Source: Athripsodes cinereus
Taxonomy: Eukaryota; Arthropoda; Insecta; Trichoptera; Leptoceridae
Length of the DNA stretch: 64,000 nt
Assembly: GCA_947579605.1 (NCBI GenBank)
Contig: OX388314.1
Coordinates: 930,001-994,000 of the forward strand
Reading direction: 5' to 3'
Below, one piece after another: positions 50,166 to 61,409 of this stretch (positions within the stretch are counted from its first letter, which is position 1; each line of letters opens with the position of its first letter). The translations under genes and the position numbers were made by a program. The notes under the pieces were generated by a model. That model did not search any database. It saw nothing but the letters and a program-made list of their open reading frames with translations, and was not told the DNA's origin.

Positions 50166-50759
50166 GACTACAATGCTCGCTCTCCTCTCTGGTATGATAA
50201 ACCAGGCAGGGATCGCACTGGGAATGCAGGACCGGTGGAGAATTTTATATCTTCTGCCGGCCTTAGTCTCCTCAACGCTGCTGGTCAGCCTGCTACGTTT
50301 GCTGGGGCGATGGAGGAGTGCCATATTATGATCATACTCTATGTACAGAAGATCTGCTCGCGGATTTCTCCAATTGGAGAGTCCTTGTTGGGGAAGTTTC
50401 AAGCGACCACCGTCTGATCACCTGGTCTGCCGGAGGTTCGTTGGGAATTGAACCATATTTTGGAGTTTCAGGAACTCGAGGTTAAACTGGGATTCCTTTG
50501 GAATTTGACTAAAAGAAGAGGTGAGAAATTTTGATATATGGTTGTCTGATAGAGCTGAAGTAGCTGGGGAAAAGTTTAACTCAGCAGTCGTCTCAGCGGC
50601 GACTGTGGTGCTGGGTAGGTGCAGGCTTGGGGGACGTCATTTCACCAATTAGGTAGGTTTTTGTGACTTTTTATCTTTTAATTACTGTTGTATAAAACCC
50701 CTCAGGCTGCCCACTATGGTGCCTCCGGTATGGACAAAATTTGTGTAGTGTAGAATTCG

Positions 50760-51632
50760 GATAAATGGAAGTCCCCAGACTTCTGCGCTATCCGGGTGGT
50801 CGGTGGGTCTCCTTCAATGTTGTATAAAACCTGTTTGTTATACCTGGGGGTTGTCCTTGACAGGGGCTTTACTTTTCTTCCGCACGTGAGAGCGACAGCC
50901 GAAAAAGGGGGAGTGTTATTTCACACTCTACGCAGACTCGGTCGTGGTACATGGGGCCTCAGGGCGCGGATTGTGCGTACCATTTATCGGGTGACGTATG
51001 TGGCCCAGGTCACCTATGACGCCCGTGTTTGGTCGCACCGTCTTGCGGTTGGTTCTGTGTCCGCAGCGGTTTTGAGGGAACAGAGACTCCCCCTGCTCGC
51101 TGTCTCCGGTGCGTATCGAACGGCCGCTAACGATGGCCTTCCTGTCATCGCTGGTGTGTTGCTCGCTGATTTAGAAATCTTAGATGGTGTAGCTAGGCGT
51201 AAGCTCAGGGCTGACGGCAATGTTGAGCATCTTGGAATATCCGTTCATGCGGAGCCTGGGACTAGAGGACTCAGTAGGGCAATCGGCATGATTCGAAAGA
51301 GAACTTTTGAAGTCTGGCAAGATAGGTGGGATCGGGGGAGAACTGCTAGACTGGTCTACAGTTTTCTTCCCGACGTATGTGAGAGAATGATGAGGCGTTT
51401 CTTTTCCCTTAATCACTATGCAGTCCAGCTTGTGACGGGCCACGGAGATCTAAAGGGCAAGTTGTATGACCTTGGCCTAGCGGAGAATCCGTGGTGTGTT
51501 TGTGGGTTGGGGGCGCAGTATGCCGAGCACATCCTATGGGAGTGCTCTGTGATGAATGATGCTAGAGATGCAATGCTAGATGATATGAGTGAGAACAGTC
51601 CCAGACCAATATGGTTTGGGGAGGTCTTGTAA
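50760..51632 (+). pseudogene. R1-type LINE ORF2 C-terminal third
   Basis: A long open frame lacks the catalytic reverse transcriptase (an internal deletion joins it to the endonuclease region). It reads LYLGVVLDRGFTFLPHVRAT, ARVWSHRLAVGS, LLAVSGAYRTAANDGLPVIA, LVTGHGDLKGKLYDL and the zinc knuckle CVCGLGAQYAEHILWEC. This is the standard R1-clade end (GAYRT....L.V..G..P; TGHG....L; C.CG....HIL..C). It stops at 51632, and the 3' untranslated part follows to about 52075. Confidence 0.85.
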
Positions 51633-52075
51633 AGCCCAAGGAACCTAAAGGCATTTTTGGGGTTTGTGGATGTTTGGGTATCTCGTTGGGAGCTTCTGCG
51701 TCAGCCGGGTTCACCCCCGCCTGACGTGAGAGTGTCTTAGGGTTGGTTTTGCCCATTGTGGCGGTGGTGCGTATGGCTCCTCCCTGTTCCCTCCCGGTCC
51801 TGTCTACCTTGGTGGAGAGTAGGTTTGGTAGGGATGTCCCTTTTGGGAGGGTTTAATGTTTCCACACCATGCTGGCGCTGGCGACTCTCGGACTCGCGCC
51901 TTTTAAACGCCTGACAGCACGTCTCTGGACACCTCACTTCGGCCTTATGTACTTACCAATTTATGTACATATATTTTATTATCATGTTTTTTCTATTTTG
52001 CTTCACGTTTTGTATTATCTTGTTTATTTTTCTCTTTTTTTTTTTTATTTATATATACCGATTGTATTATAACGA
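51633..52075 (+). repeat. R1-type LINE 3' untranslated region
   Basis: GC-rich at first (translates in part to worn C-terminal pieces), then AT-rich from 51950 with T-rich runs. The next R1 copy begins about 52390. Confidence 0.5.
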
Positions 52076-52389
52076 TCTACCAGCGATGGTAGATGAATAT
52101 GAAGATCTTGATGTCTCAGAAGGTATTATGTACTGGTGTCACGTTATTATGTCGATTGTTGTGCAGGGTAGTCAGAGAAAAGAAGTCGGCGGTGATAATT
52201 AGTTTATTGTCGAACTGGTTAGCTTTGAGTACAGATTATGAATGAATATGATTCGATACAATACAATGCTTATATATAGTGAATTTGGATTATTGGTTCG
52301 TGTGCAATGCAAAGCTGGTATGCGAAAGGAATGTACTTAACATATTATTTGCTGGGTCAGTGAGACAGGCTAAAATTGAATCTTAGAAA

Positions 52390-54590
52390 GAGTGGATTAC
52401 TGAGGTGGGAAATACAGACCCTTGGTCGGCAACCAGAACTGTGCTGCGTGAAGGAAGATCTGCTGAGCATTACCTTTCAAGTATTGTTCGGGGCGATGGG
52501 GAAACAATGGGTATTGATTCTACTCTAAGGGTCTTACTTGATGGTCTTAAACCCTTGGATTCATATGAGTTGGATATAGATTATCATAAACAGCTGAGAG
52601 TTCTGGCTCGTCAACCACCAATTTCATCAGATACTAATTCCCTGACGACTCCAGTTACGCATGATGAATTAGATAAAATCATTATTCGTTTGGGTCCACG
52701 CAAGGCGCCTGGTCTGGACAGAATAACCGGTTCTATTGTGAAGAAGGTGTGGGAAATTTGCCCGAATATGGTTGTAACCTTGATGCAAAAATGTTTGGAG
52801 GGTGGTATATTTCCCATAGTAAGGAAGAGCGGCCTTATAAGGGTCATTCCAAAGGGTATTAATAAACCTCTTTCGGACATCAGAGCCTATAGTCCCATCA
52901 CTTTATTACCAAGTTTTGGGAAAATTCTAGAAACTTTGGTGAAAAACAGATTGTCCGCAGCCTTGTCTTCTAAAAGCAGTCGTCAGTTTGGTTTTGTATG
53001 CGGGAAATCGACTGAAGATGCGGTTCTTGAAAGTTTGAATGGGAAGAACGGAAGGAAGGAGAAGTATGTTCTGGGAGTATTTTTGGACATATAAGGAGCC
53101 TTCGATAATGCTTGGTGGCCGCTGATTCTCTCAAGGTTAAAACAAAGAGAGTGCCCTGGGGATCTCTTCTCGATTATATTGGACTACTTTAAAGATCGTC
53201 AGGTAACCATCATTTTTGGTGTGTGGCCACTAAATCTAGAGTGCTCCCTCGGGGCAGCATTTCTCGCTTTGATGCGACCTTAAATCCTGTTTGTGCATGT
53301 GTGTGTCGTTATGGAGAAACATATCTCCAGGTACGGCACGAGCTATGTGGCGGGCGCTGCCCTTATAAAAAAAAAAAACCATAGGATATGGAGGACCAAC
53401 TGTGACGAGGGAGGTCACAATGGGTTGTCCGCAGGATTCAGTGCTTGGTCCATTTTTGTGGAATGCTCTTTTTAATGACCTTTTAACAATGCCTCTACCT
53501 GATTCAGCTACTATTATAGCTTACGCGGATGATGCGCTGGATCTTTTAGCTGGAAATACTAGAAGCGAAATTGAAGCGATGTTTTCGAATGTCATTGGGT
53601 ATCTCAAAACAGGTTAATTTTCTCAGCAGCAAATACAGCGGCAATGTTGATGAAGTGGAACCTTAGTAGAAGCCGAAATCCGGTGTTGAAGATGGGAAAT
53701 CAGTCGGTAAAGGTTGTGGAAGAGTTCAAATATATTGGTGTTCTGCTTGATCGTGGCTTTGCCTTCACTCAACATATAAAATTTGTTACGGAAAAGGCAA
53801 AATCGTTGTTTACAACCTTGAGAAGATTAAGTTGAGGAACTTGGGGCTTTCGGCCAAAATCGTTCATGACTATATACCGTGCAACTTTCGTGCCTCAGGT
53901 GGCATATACTGCACGAGTGTGGTCGCACAGACTTTCTGTAGGATCTGTCGCTTCTTGTCTCCCTAGAGGACAAAGATATCCCCTTCTATGTGTTACAGGA
54001 GCCTATAGAATGGCGGCAAGCGATGGTCTGCCGGTTATTACCGGTGTGCTGCCTGTCGACATTGAAGTACGTCAATTTGCAGCAAAGCGCAGACTTTGGA
54101 CTTGTGCTTGGACCATTAGAGGGCAGAGAAGGCTTGAGCAGGGCTATGGGCGAAATACACGAGAGAACAATGGAGGTGTAGCTAGAGTGGTGGGACTCGG
54201 GAACAAATGGTAGACTTGTCTACAGCTTTTTCCCCGATGTCAGAGTGCGAATGAAACGCAGATTTATCATGTTGGACCATTTCCCATCGCAGCTGATTAC
54301 GGGTCATGGTGATCTGAAGGCAAAGCTGTTCGAGCTTAATCTTGCTGATGAACCTTGGTGTCCGTGTGGTGGAGGTGCTCAATACGCTGATCACATTCTT
54401 TGGGACTGCGAAATCATGAAAGAAGCGAGGGATACTATGATGTGTGGCTTAACGTTGGATACTCCTCGACCTGTATGGTTTGGGGAACTAACTTTGAACC
54501 CTACAAACTTCGGATGTTTCGTAAAGTTTGTTAAACTGGGAGCTACTGTGCCAGCCAGGCTCTGTACCATCAGATATTGAATGAGCAATG
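52390..54590 (+). pseudogene. R1-type LINE reverse transcriptase, copy C
   Basis: It reads DPWSATRTVLREGRSAEHYL, then RLGPRKAPGLDRITGSIVKK, LIRVIPKGINKPLSDIRAYS, LLPSFGKILETLVKNRL, RQFGFVCGKSTEDAV and VLGVFLDI-stop-GAFDNAWW. The SINE-like insertion at 53216-53378 interrupts it after YFKDRQVTI. It continues with EVTMGCPQDSVLGPFLWN and the catalytic AYADDALDLL, then EFKYIGVLLDRGFAF, ARVWSHRLSVGS and the knuckle CPCGGGAQYADHILWDC, ending about 54590. All reverse-transcriptase blocks and the R1 tail are present, but it has stops and frameshifts. Confidence 0.88.
53216..53378 (+). mobile_element. SINE-like unit with poly(A), copy 2
   Basis: It starts ACCATCATTTTTGGTGTGTGG, runs through 'tagagtgctccctcggggcagc', 'gatgcgaccttaaatcctg' and 'gttatggagaaacatatctcc', and ends 'cgctgcccttat' with 12 A. 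ACCAT follows the tail, so a short target duplication overlaps its start. It inserted into the R1 reverse-transcriptase ORF between codons of DRQVTI and GYGG. Confidence 0.8.
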
Positions 54591-54609
54591 ACTGGGACTG
54601 ACATGACTC

Positions 54610-55660
54610 CTTTCAATTTGATAGGATCACAGGTGAAACGCCGACCCTTGGTCTGTGACTCGGACTGTGGTACAATCTAAGAGGTCTGCTGATCACTATC
54701 TTACCAGTATCTTTTCTGGCGATAATGAAACAGTGTGTATTGTCGGCTCACTCAGGGCGCTGTTGGATGGTTTGGTGCCTCTTGACTCAATGTCGAGGAA
54801 CACACCGTTTCATGCAGCGCTGCGTTTCCAATCGCACTGTCCCCCCGATGAGCCAGTACCTTATCAAAATTGACGATGTGACACATCAAGAGTTGGGTGA
54901 AATCGTCAAAAAGTTGTTTGATTGTAAAACAGGTCTGGAGGTTTTGCCGAGCTGAAATTTTGAGACTCTTCAGGGCCTGTCTGAGACGGGGAGTGTTTCC
55001 GAAAGTATGGAAAAGAGGTCTGCTCAGGGTAATCCCTAAAGGTAATGACAAACCTCTCTCGGATCTCAAGGCGTACAGGCCACCCACCCTGCTACCTTCC
55101 TTTGGCAAGATTCTTGAGATATTGGTGAGGAACCGGCTTGCTGGGGCGCTTGTGCCGGGGGATCCGAAGCAGTTTGGCTTCAGCTGGGGATTATCCACAG
55201 AGCTTGTCATTGATGCATGTATGAAATGGAAGAATGAGAGTAAGGAGAAGAATATGTTGAATGTCTTCTTTGACATAGCTGGGGCCATATTGGCCAAGCT
55301 GAAGATATGGGGATGTCCCCGCTGGTTGTTTGATGTCATCAGCAGCTACTTCAGCGACAGGTCAGTGGTGATCACTCACGCAGGACACATGGTCGAACGA
55401 ATCGTTGATATGGGTTGCCCGCAAGGTTCGGTCCTGTGGAATGTCCTCTTCGATGGTCTTTTGAGAATGCATCTTCCACCTGGCTGCACGATTTTCGCAT
55501 ATATGCTGACGATGCTCTCCTCCTGCTGTCTGGCAGCACGAGAAGGGCGATTGAGGACAAATTCAAAACCGCGATCGAGCGCATCCTGACATGGGGTAGT
55601 GTGAATATAGGCTTGTCTTCTCACTGAGCAAAACCTCCGCGATGTGGTTGAAGGGTAGGT
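54610..55660 (+). pseudogene. R1-type LINE reverse transcriptase, copy D (partial)
   Basis: It begins with the same segment as copy C (SADHYLTSIFSGDNETVCIV, LRALLDGLVPLDS). It then reads EILRLFRACLRRGVFPKVW, LLRVIPKGNDKPLSDLKAYR, LLPSFGKILEILVRNRLAGA, KQFGFSWGLSTELV and NVFFDIAGA. Seven residues found in copy C (FDNAWWP) are missing after this point. It continues with YFSDRSVVITHAGHMVERIV, MGCPQGSVL and YADDALLLLSGS in a shifted frame, then breaks off. It follows copy C directly in the same orientation. Confidence 0.85.
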
Positions 55661-56131
55661 ACGCTTGGAAGGGGCCGAAACCCAGTTCTATATATATACA
55701 AAATTCATACAAATATTACACTCTAAATGTAAGTATGTCACTTTGAATTCACTCCTTTTTTGATCTTCTTTGAGCAGTTATTATTCTAAAAATATTGCCC
55801 TGCACTGAGACCATAACAGCTTTTGGCCAAGGCGATCTCAGCAGGAAAATTGAAAAAAAAAACAGCGAGACAGAAAAAAACAAAAGGCAACAGAATCAAA
55901 GAAGAGTCTCTATCCTGGCGAAAGAGTCATTGTTATGTTGAAAATATCGTCATGAACATTTATTTATTGTATTTAATATGGCACACAACAGATAAAAGAA
56001 TAAATTGATAAATAAATAAATAAATAAACAGATGAAAGGCATGTAAATGCAAATATATAATAAGCAAAAATAACATTCCAACAGTCTTACATCCAAACAG
56101 TGCACATTTAGCAATATATCAAATCATTAAG
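55661..56131. other. Fragment of the 56-kb repeat plus AT-rich DNA
   Basis: 55707-55758 ('catacaaatattacactctaaatg..tatgtcactttgaattcactcc') repeats the sequence found at 56262-56312 and 62953-63001. The rest is AT-rich, with an (AAAT)n tract near 56009-56026. No gene recognised. Confidence 0.5.
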
Positions 56132-57345
56132 CAATTTTATAATTCAGCAATAATTCAAATCATTAAGCAGTTTTATAACCTTGCAAACAGTTATTGAGTT
56201 TATATAAAGATAGCTTGTAACAAGCGGAAATTAAGATTTTACTAATTAGAAAATTATTATTTTTTCATACAAATATTACACTCTAAAGGTATGTCACTTC
56301 AAATTCACTCCTTACGACAATCAAACAAATAATGGCAACAACAGCACAACCCAAGGGCTACATTTATAATAGCGCGGGGATACCCAGCGGGGCACCTCAC
56401 CGACAAGAACACAAACACTGACAGTACACAATTTACGAATTTGACCCGATTCACTATCAAATATCACAACATTGAAGAGAGACTCACCTCCACCAGGATA
56501 TCTCAGGAGTTGTGAACTCCTATTTATCCGCATAATGAAACCAAAATTTGTCCTCACGGGCAGGCCTGAAGGGCCAACCGGCTAAAACCGCCATCGTGGG
56601 AATATCACAACAGTATAAAATAAGACAAAAAAACAAAACAACGCTTGATAAAACTCAACAAAACAAATTTTTTTTTCATACAAATATTGCACTTCAAGCG
56701 TTTTTTCAAAATGAATAATTGTTATGGATATCAAGCAGGCAGCAAAACTGATATGCTTGAATGAGTCCATGATGTTACTGCAATCTGTCAAGTCCATTCT
56801 TAAAAGAATTTATACTCCCAGCAACAACCAAATCTGGAGACAGCCCGTTTCAAGCATCCACAACTCTGTAACTTAAGAAGTGTTATTTTACATTTGGTAT
56901 CCACTTCCACTGTACAGAATAATACTGTATTGAAGGTAATATCAGGCTATAGGCAAGTAAAATGTATGACATTTCGTTGAAACGAAATTTCATTACGAAG
57001 CATTAGAGACAGAAATTAAAATATGTGGATTCTGGGAAAATACACTTCTATTCAGCTTAAGGCTATAGCCACGCAAGTGCTCATTCTGATTATAGGTGGA
57101 GACTTGGGGGAGTTCAGGACAGTTATAACAATCATTCAACACCTTGAATGTCTCAATAAGGTCGCCCTTCATTCTTTAAGCTTTGTCAGTCTCAAGGCCG
57201 CCAGTCGCTCCTCACAATTATGTCAAATCCTTAAGCCCCACTCCCAGTTTGGTGAACCTTCACTGAACTCTCTCTCCAGCAACGCTATATATTTCTCTAA
57301 ATATGGCGACCAAATTCGGAAGTCATACCCTAACAGCGAACGGAC
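56132..57345 (-). repeat. CR1/L2-type LINE 3' region, copy 1
   Basis: It matches 62822-64000 over most of its length. On the minus strand the right part (57020-57345) encodes worn LINE sequence (LLGYDFRIWSPYLEKYIALLE, CEERLAALRLTKLK). The middle gives a VVDA.NGL.PDLVVAGS.NSFKNGLDR type end near 56790-56880. The rest (56132-56780) is 3' untranslated, including a conserved open stretch FDSESGQIRKLCTVSVCVLV. This copy has no MITE at 56716, where the other copy has one. Confidence 0.75.
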
Positions 57346-58624
57346 ATAAGTCTTCTACATTTTCAGAGTCACCTCTTCCCACAATATTCCTAGCACTCTG
57401 ATGTCGTTGTCATAGATACAATCCATTGTAAAAGAAGGATATCCGGGCCATTGGAACCCTTGTGTACAAAATAACAGTGCTCTTTTAACTATCACTGGAC
57501 ATTCTCAAAATATGGCTCAACTAAGACCATCGTCTCTCCTGTATTACAGAGACTTCAGATATTTGTTGAGTGTGCTGACGCACAGTATCATCAATGATGC
57601 ATGAGCACAGTATCTGAAAATGTAGTTACTTTAGTTTATATTTCCTACAATAGTATTTTGGGAGTTACTCACTCTATCTTTGCACACATTCTTTTTGTCT
57701 AACATTTGTGCGACTATCTTCGTTCACGCTCAATGATGTTTTTTCAAGACACATTTAGTTCTCAGAATAATATTCTATCTATATTTATATGTCTTTAAAA
57801 AAGGTTTACATTTTTGTATGCAATTATTAGTTTTAATGTGTGAACTTATTATATTATAAATTAATTAAAAAACTAACTTTTTTATACACTATTTAAAATA
57901 ATATAAAAATAGTGTGTTTAAAAAAGTTAAAGTTTTTTTAATTCATTTAATATGGATACCTACACAAAAACTAACGAATTACATGGAAAATGAATATATT
58001 ATAAAGTTAAATAAAAAACGTTTTTAAATTTTTATCTATTTATATATTATTGTTGTCCTTTTATGTTTACAATCATCAATTGTACATTGTAATTGAATTA
58101 TGTCTTAAATATTGTTCAACTAATATATCTAACACTATTATATCCATTTACAGTACTATGTATGTGGCTTCCTATATTTCTTATAATGTTACTTATTAGT
58201 TCTTCCAATATTCTCAATTGCTATTTTTCATTTTAAATATAATGACTTTGCTTGCATACTTTGTTTAAAGTCTAAATACATTTTATGTATAAATTTAGTC
58301 GAATTCATTTCAAAGAATAAAATTTAGTAAAAATAATATTCAAGAATGTTTTTTATACTTCTTAATTGGCAATGTTATTCATAACTTAATTACTAGGTTT
58401 TAAGTGTCTTCATAAGGGCATCTGTTGAGAATGACTTTGGTTTTTCAATGAGGAATCCAAGCGCACAGGACCATACAAAAAGAATACGAAAATTTCCTAC
58501 GTTCAGTGAGGATTGGTGGAACAACTTTGTAGACATTTGAAAACAGATAGATTATCATCTGGAAGGTACTTCAGAGCAAAATCACGTTGACAGGCGGATC
58601 TGAAACAATGAATTAATAATCATA
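57346..58624. other. No gene recognised
   Basis: About 1.3 kb, very AT-rich from 57600. The sequence 'aaaaaactaacttttttatacactatttaaaataatataaaaatagtgtgtttaaaaaagttaaagtttttt' (57869-57940) forms a long imperfect hairpin. Nothing coding. Confidence 0.4.
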
Positions 58625-58765
58625 CAGAAATCGCACCTCTGCGATAAACTCTCCTTCTGTATATTGATTGTATAATTGTATTTGTTTTAAATGTATTTTT
58701 GTGTGAATTTGCTTGTAATCAATGTACAGTAAAGAATAAATAAATACATATAAAGATTAATCTAT
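58625..58765 (+). repeat. Retroposon 3' tail (ggttagttggaag family)
   Basis: 'aatcgcacctctgcgataaactctccttctgtatattg', then 'tttttgtgtgaatttgcttgtaatcaatgtacagtaaagaataaataaatac'. It joins in one copy the two halves found separately at 38215-38337 and 34729-34805. Confidence 0.65.
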
Positions 58766-59314
58766 TTTGTGTATTAACATGTATTGATTAAAAAATATAG
58801 TGGGCTCACTTGTGATTGCGGTGCTGAGAAATTTATGCACACACCTACAGCATGCTCACAGTATCCCGTAACACGCATAATAAAAAATGATTTTAACATC
58901 TACTGCTGCTGTGTATCTGCCACAAGTAAATAAGTAGATAGAATTTACCCTCCTTTACACGAGACTTCTCTATAAGGAGGATGTTTAGATTCAAGTTTTT
59001 ATCACATAGTCTATGTATTCTTATATCTGTATTGTTTGTTATGTTCAATAAAATAAATGAAAAAATATACATTGAATCTGGTATCAGTATCTCTCAATAC
59101 AGCATTAATCGTATTCTGGAACAAGTTGGACAGATTTCAGAGTCTTAAAATTGAAATTGTTAAATTGATCTTCTATATTATCATATTTCAGTTGGTTATC
59201 CCACAATTTTTGCACTTATACCAGCACCTGAGAACAATTATACAAGATGCATAAAGCAATAAATATACTTACAATGTAGGGCATCAATAACATAATATAA
59301 TAATGGCTAATTAA
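58766..59314. other. No gene recognised
   Basis: AT-rich DNA with unmatched small frames. Confidence 0.35.
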
Positions 59315-60000
59315 CGAGAGATGGGAAGTGTAAAAGCGATATTGAAAGGAGAAAAGTAGCAGGCAATAGTGTAAACGGTGCAATCCGACCAATAATTGGA
59401 AATAGAAAGGTATCTAACACAGCTTGAAGGTTGGTGCAATCTGCTATCTTAGTGCCAACACCAATGTATGCAAGTGACATCGACATGACTAAGGATGAAA
59501 TTGGAATAAATGCAGTAGAAATGAGATTGTTGAGAAGGATGTGTGTAAAAGTCTGAGAGATTGTGTATGTAACAGTGCTATACAAGAGGAATGTGGAATG
59601 GAAGTTGGTGTAATAACTAAGATAAATGTACATAAATAAGTTACGATGATTTGGGCATATCGAAAGAACGAATAAGGACGCACCAAAAAATATATTTGAC
59701 TGAGAAGAATAGTACTCAGAGTTGTGGCTGTCTGGGAATCAAATAGCAAGATCATTATTATTATTATATTGGATGATTTATTCGGCGCCGTTTAATGGAG
59801 TATCCGTCTCAAGGGCGCGAAATACGCGCATTATATGCCAGATCTTACAAGACAGACACGTGATGTGCACGTTGAATGTGAGAGCATGCATGAGGAATTG
59901 TATGACAGTGACAGAAGTAAAAGGTGTATGCAAGGACAGGAGGAAGCAAGCTCGATCCTTTTTGCCTACCCCAAGAGGGAAGCGGTGTGATGGTATGTAT
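59315..60000 (+). pseudogene. RTE-like LINE fragment with a nested insertion
   Basis: The plus strand follows the C-terminal part of the 29.5-32.5 kb LINE: 'gggaagtgtaaaagcgatattgaaaggagaaaagtagcagg', later 'ggaataaatgcagtagaaatgag', and at the end ILQDRHVMCTLNVRACMRNC and MTVTEVKGVCKDRRK, with the (TATG)n tail near 59995. Frames are broken throughout. The copy is interrupted at 59753-59824 by a foreign piece. Confidence 0.85.
59753..59824 (-). repeat. CR1/L2-type LINE 3' edge nested in the RTE copy
   Basis: On the minus strand 'cgcgcccttgagacgg', 'cattaaacggcgccgaataaatc' and an (ATT)n tail match 33473-33530. It is a 70-bp, extremely truncated insertion. Confidence 0.65.
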
Positions 60001-60339
60001 GTATATTATAATAATGGCCAATTTGGGAAACATAATTTAAAAAAAATTTATACCTCTTGATTCACCAATCCATGAAGGAGTCCATTCATATCAGCTGCAA
60101 ATGATAGCTAAAGACTCTTGACACGTTGCCACCCTAGTGGTTACTGTAAATGAACTTCACATTATGGGGTGTTGGGCTAAAATTATACAGATTATTGGAT
60201 AACAGAAGTCTTCACACTACATAATTATAATATATTACAAAATCCAAGTTATTCTCTTATTCTAACCTCCCAACTGATAACCAGGTTTAAAGGTTATCCA
60301 ATCGTTTGGGAGTCTGTCGGTCAACTGAATTATCCATTC
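60001..60339. other. No gene recognised
   Basis: AT-rich DNA, no coding similarity. Confidence 0.4.
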
Positions 60340-60425
60340 ATTAATGCCATCACAATATTTCCAACAAAAGAGGTGGTCAGCAGACTAACTACATGTAATA
60401 AACATACAAAACGTCTTCTTTATGC
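60340..60425 (-). pseudogene. Cys-rich coding relic
   Basis: On the minus strand 'tgtttattacatgtagttagtctgctgaccacctcttttgttgg' gives FITCS-stop-SADHLFCWKYCDG, another copy of the relic at 1722-1815 and 29045-29115. Confidence 0.45.
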
Positions 60426-60963
60426 CAGCAAAAGTTAAGATAAGAACTCTTACAGGGCACCCGAAAATTAACAGACAAGAGTGGTAGACAAATTCTTTGC
60501 CGGAAATTCCACGGGTTACTGATATAACATAAAAAAACATTTTTATAAACTAGGAGTTGAAGATGACCTACCAATTTATTCCATGGAATCTGGTAAATTC
60601 ACTCTTCATGTGGTTATTCACTTAGAGGAAATATAAAATGTTAAATAAAACTGTAAATAATATAAAAATGTTTTGAGGTTACATTTTTTTGCACTGCGTG
60701 ATTAAACGATATAAAACACAGTAAACTGATTACATTAATTCACTTATCACTTAGATTTACTTTATACTATAATCTATTTATTTTAAACATATATAATGCA
60801 TTGACTGTTTTGTTGCCAAGATATTATAGTCTTTATATTATAAATCTACAATTCGTTGTACTTGCAATCAAACACGACTTCATTCGAAATGTCATATTAC
60901 TGTATGTTGGTACTCGTGGACATAGAGAAATATAATTAAAAAATTATAAGATAGCTTTTAAAG
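60426..60963. other. No gene recognised
   Basis: AT-rich DNA up to the assembly gap. Confidence 0.4.
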
Positions 60964-61163
60964 NNNNNNNNNNNNNNNNNNNNNNNNNNNNNNNNNNNNN
61001 NNNNNNNNNNNNNNNNNNNNNNNNNNNNNNNNNNNNNNNNNNNNNNNNNNNNNNNNNNNNNNNNNNNNNNNNNNNNNNNNNNNNNNNNNNNNNNNNNNNN
61101 NNNNNNNNNNNNNNNNNNNNNNNNNNNNNNNNNNNNNNNNNNNNNNNNNNNNNNNNNNNNNNN
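60964..61163. other. Assembly gap (200 N)
   Basis: Exactly 200 undetermined bases. The round number suggests a placeholder rather than a measured length. Flanks are AT-rich and repetitive. Confidence 0.98.
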
Positions 61164-61409
61164 ATATAATACAATTAATAAAATAAACACATCAATGAAC
61201 AGTAAGACCATCAATTCAAGCAATATATAAAATAAATAGTAGGTATATAAAAATTTATAATAAAATAATACTTAGATAAAAAAATATTAAAGAAATAATA
61301 AGATTTAGAAATATAATATAACAATAAATAAACAAATAATGAAATCATTATTAACAAATGCTGCATGCTTGATATTTTTTTATATTAAATATATTATTTA
61401 TATATAAGG
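61164..61409. other. AT-rich, no gene recognised
   Basis: Simple A/T-rich DNA between the gap and the LINE. Confidence 0.4.

Larger units (their letters stand above)
47290..50640 (+). pseudogene. R1-type LINE endonuclease, split by two insertions
   Basis: The N-terminal part (47330-47627) reads VVLGQSNLGRGRASAIDLV and VFVQEQLF (catalytic Glu region). After the 2.1-kb insertion it continues at 49855 (YSDNVGPHLRGLRQALL). After a second insertion (49993-50165) it resumes as DYNARSPLWYDKPG, ENFISSAGLSLLNAAG and, in shifted frames, the SDHRLITW box with the catalytic histidine. Together these are the motifs of the apurinic-type endonuclease of R1-clade LINEs (N.GR, QE, D.NA.S..W, SDH). The coding sequence then decays near 50640. 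Confidence 0.8.

Noticed and set aside
45100..55660. rDNA context for the R1-type copies
   Set aside because: No 28S, 18S or 5.8S sequence is recognisable next to any copy.
56321..56557. Conserved open stretch FDSESGQIRKLCTVSVCVLV as a gene
   Set aside because: It repeats at 62994-63206 within a LINE 3' region with no start context or domain; treated as untranslated LINE sequence, though it could be a worn ORF.
60936..61223. Open frames across the gap
   Set aside because: They consist almost entirely of undetermined bases.
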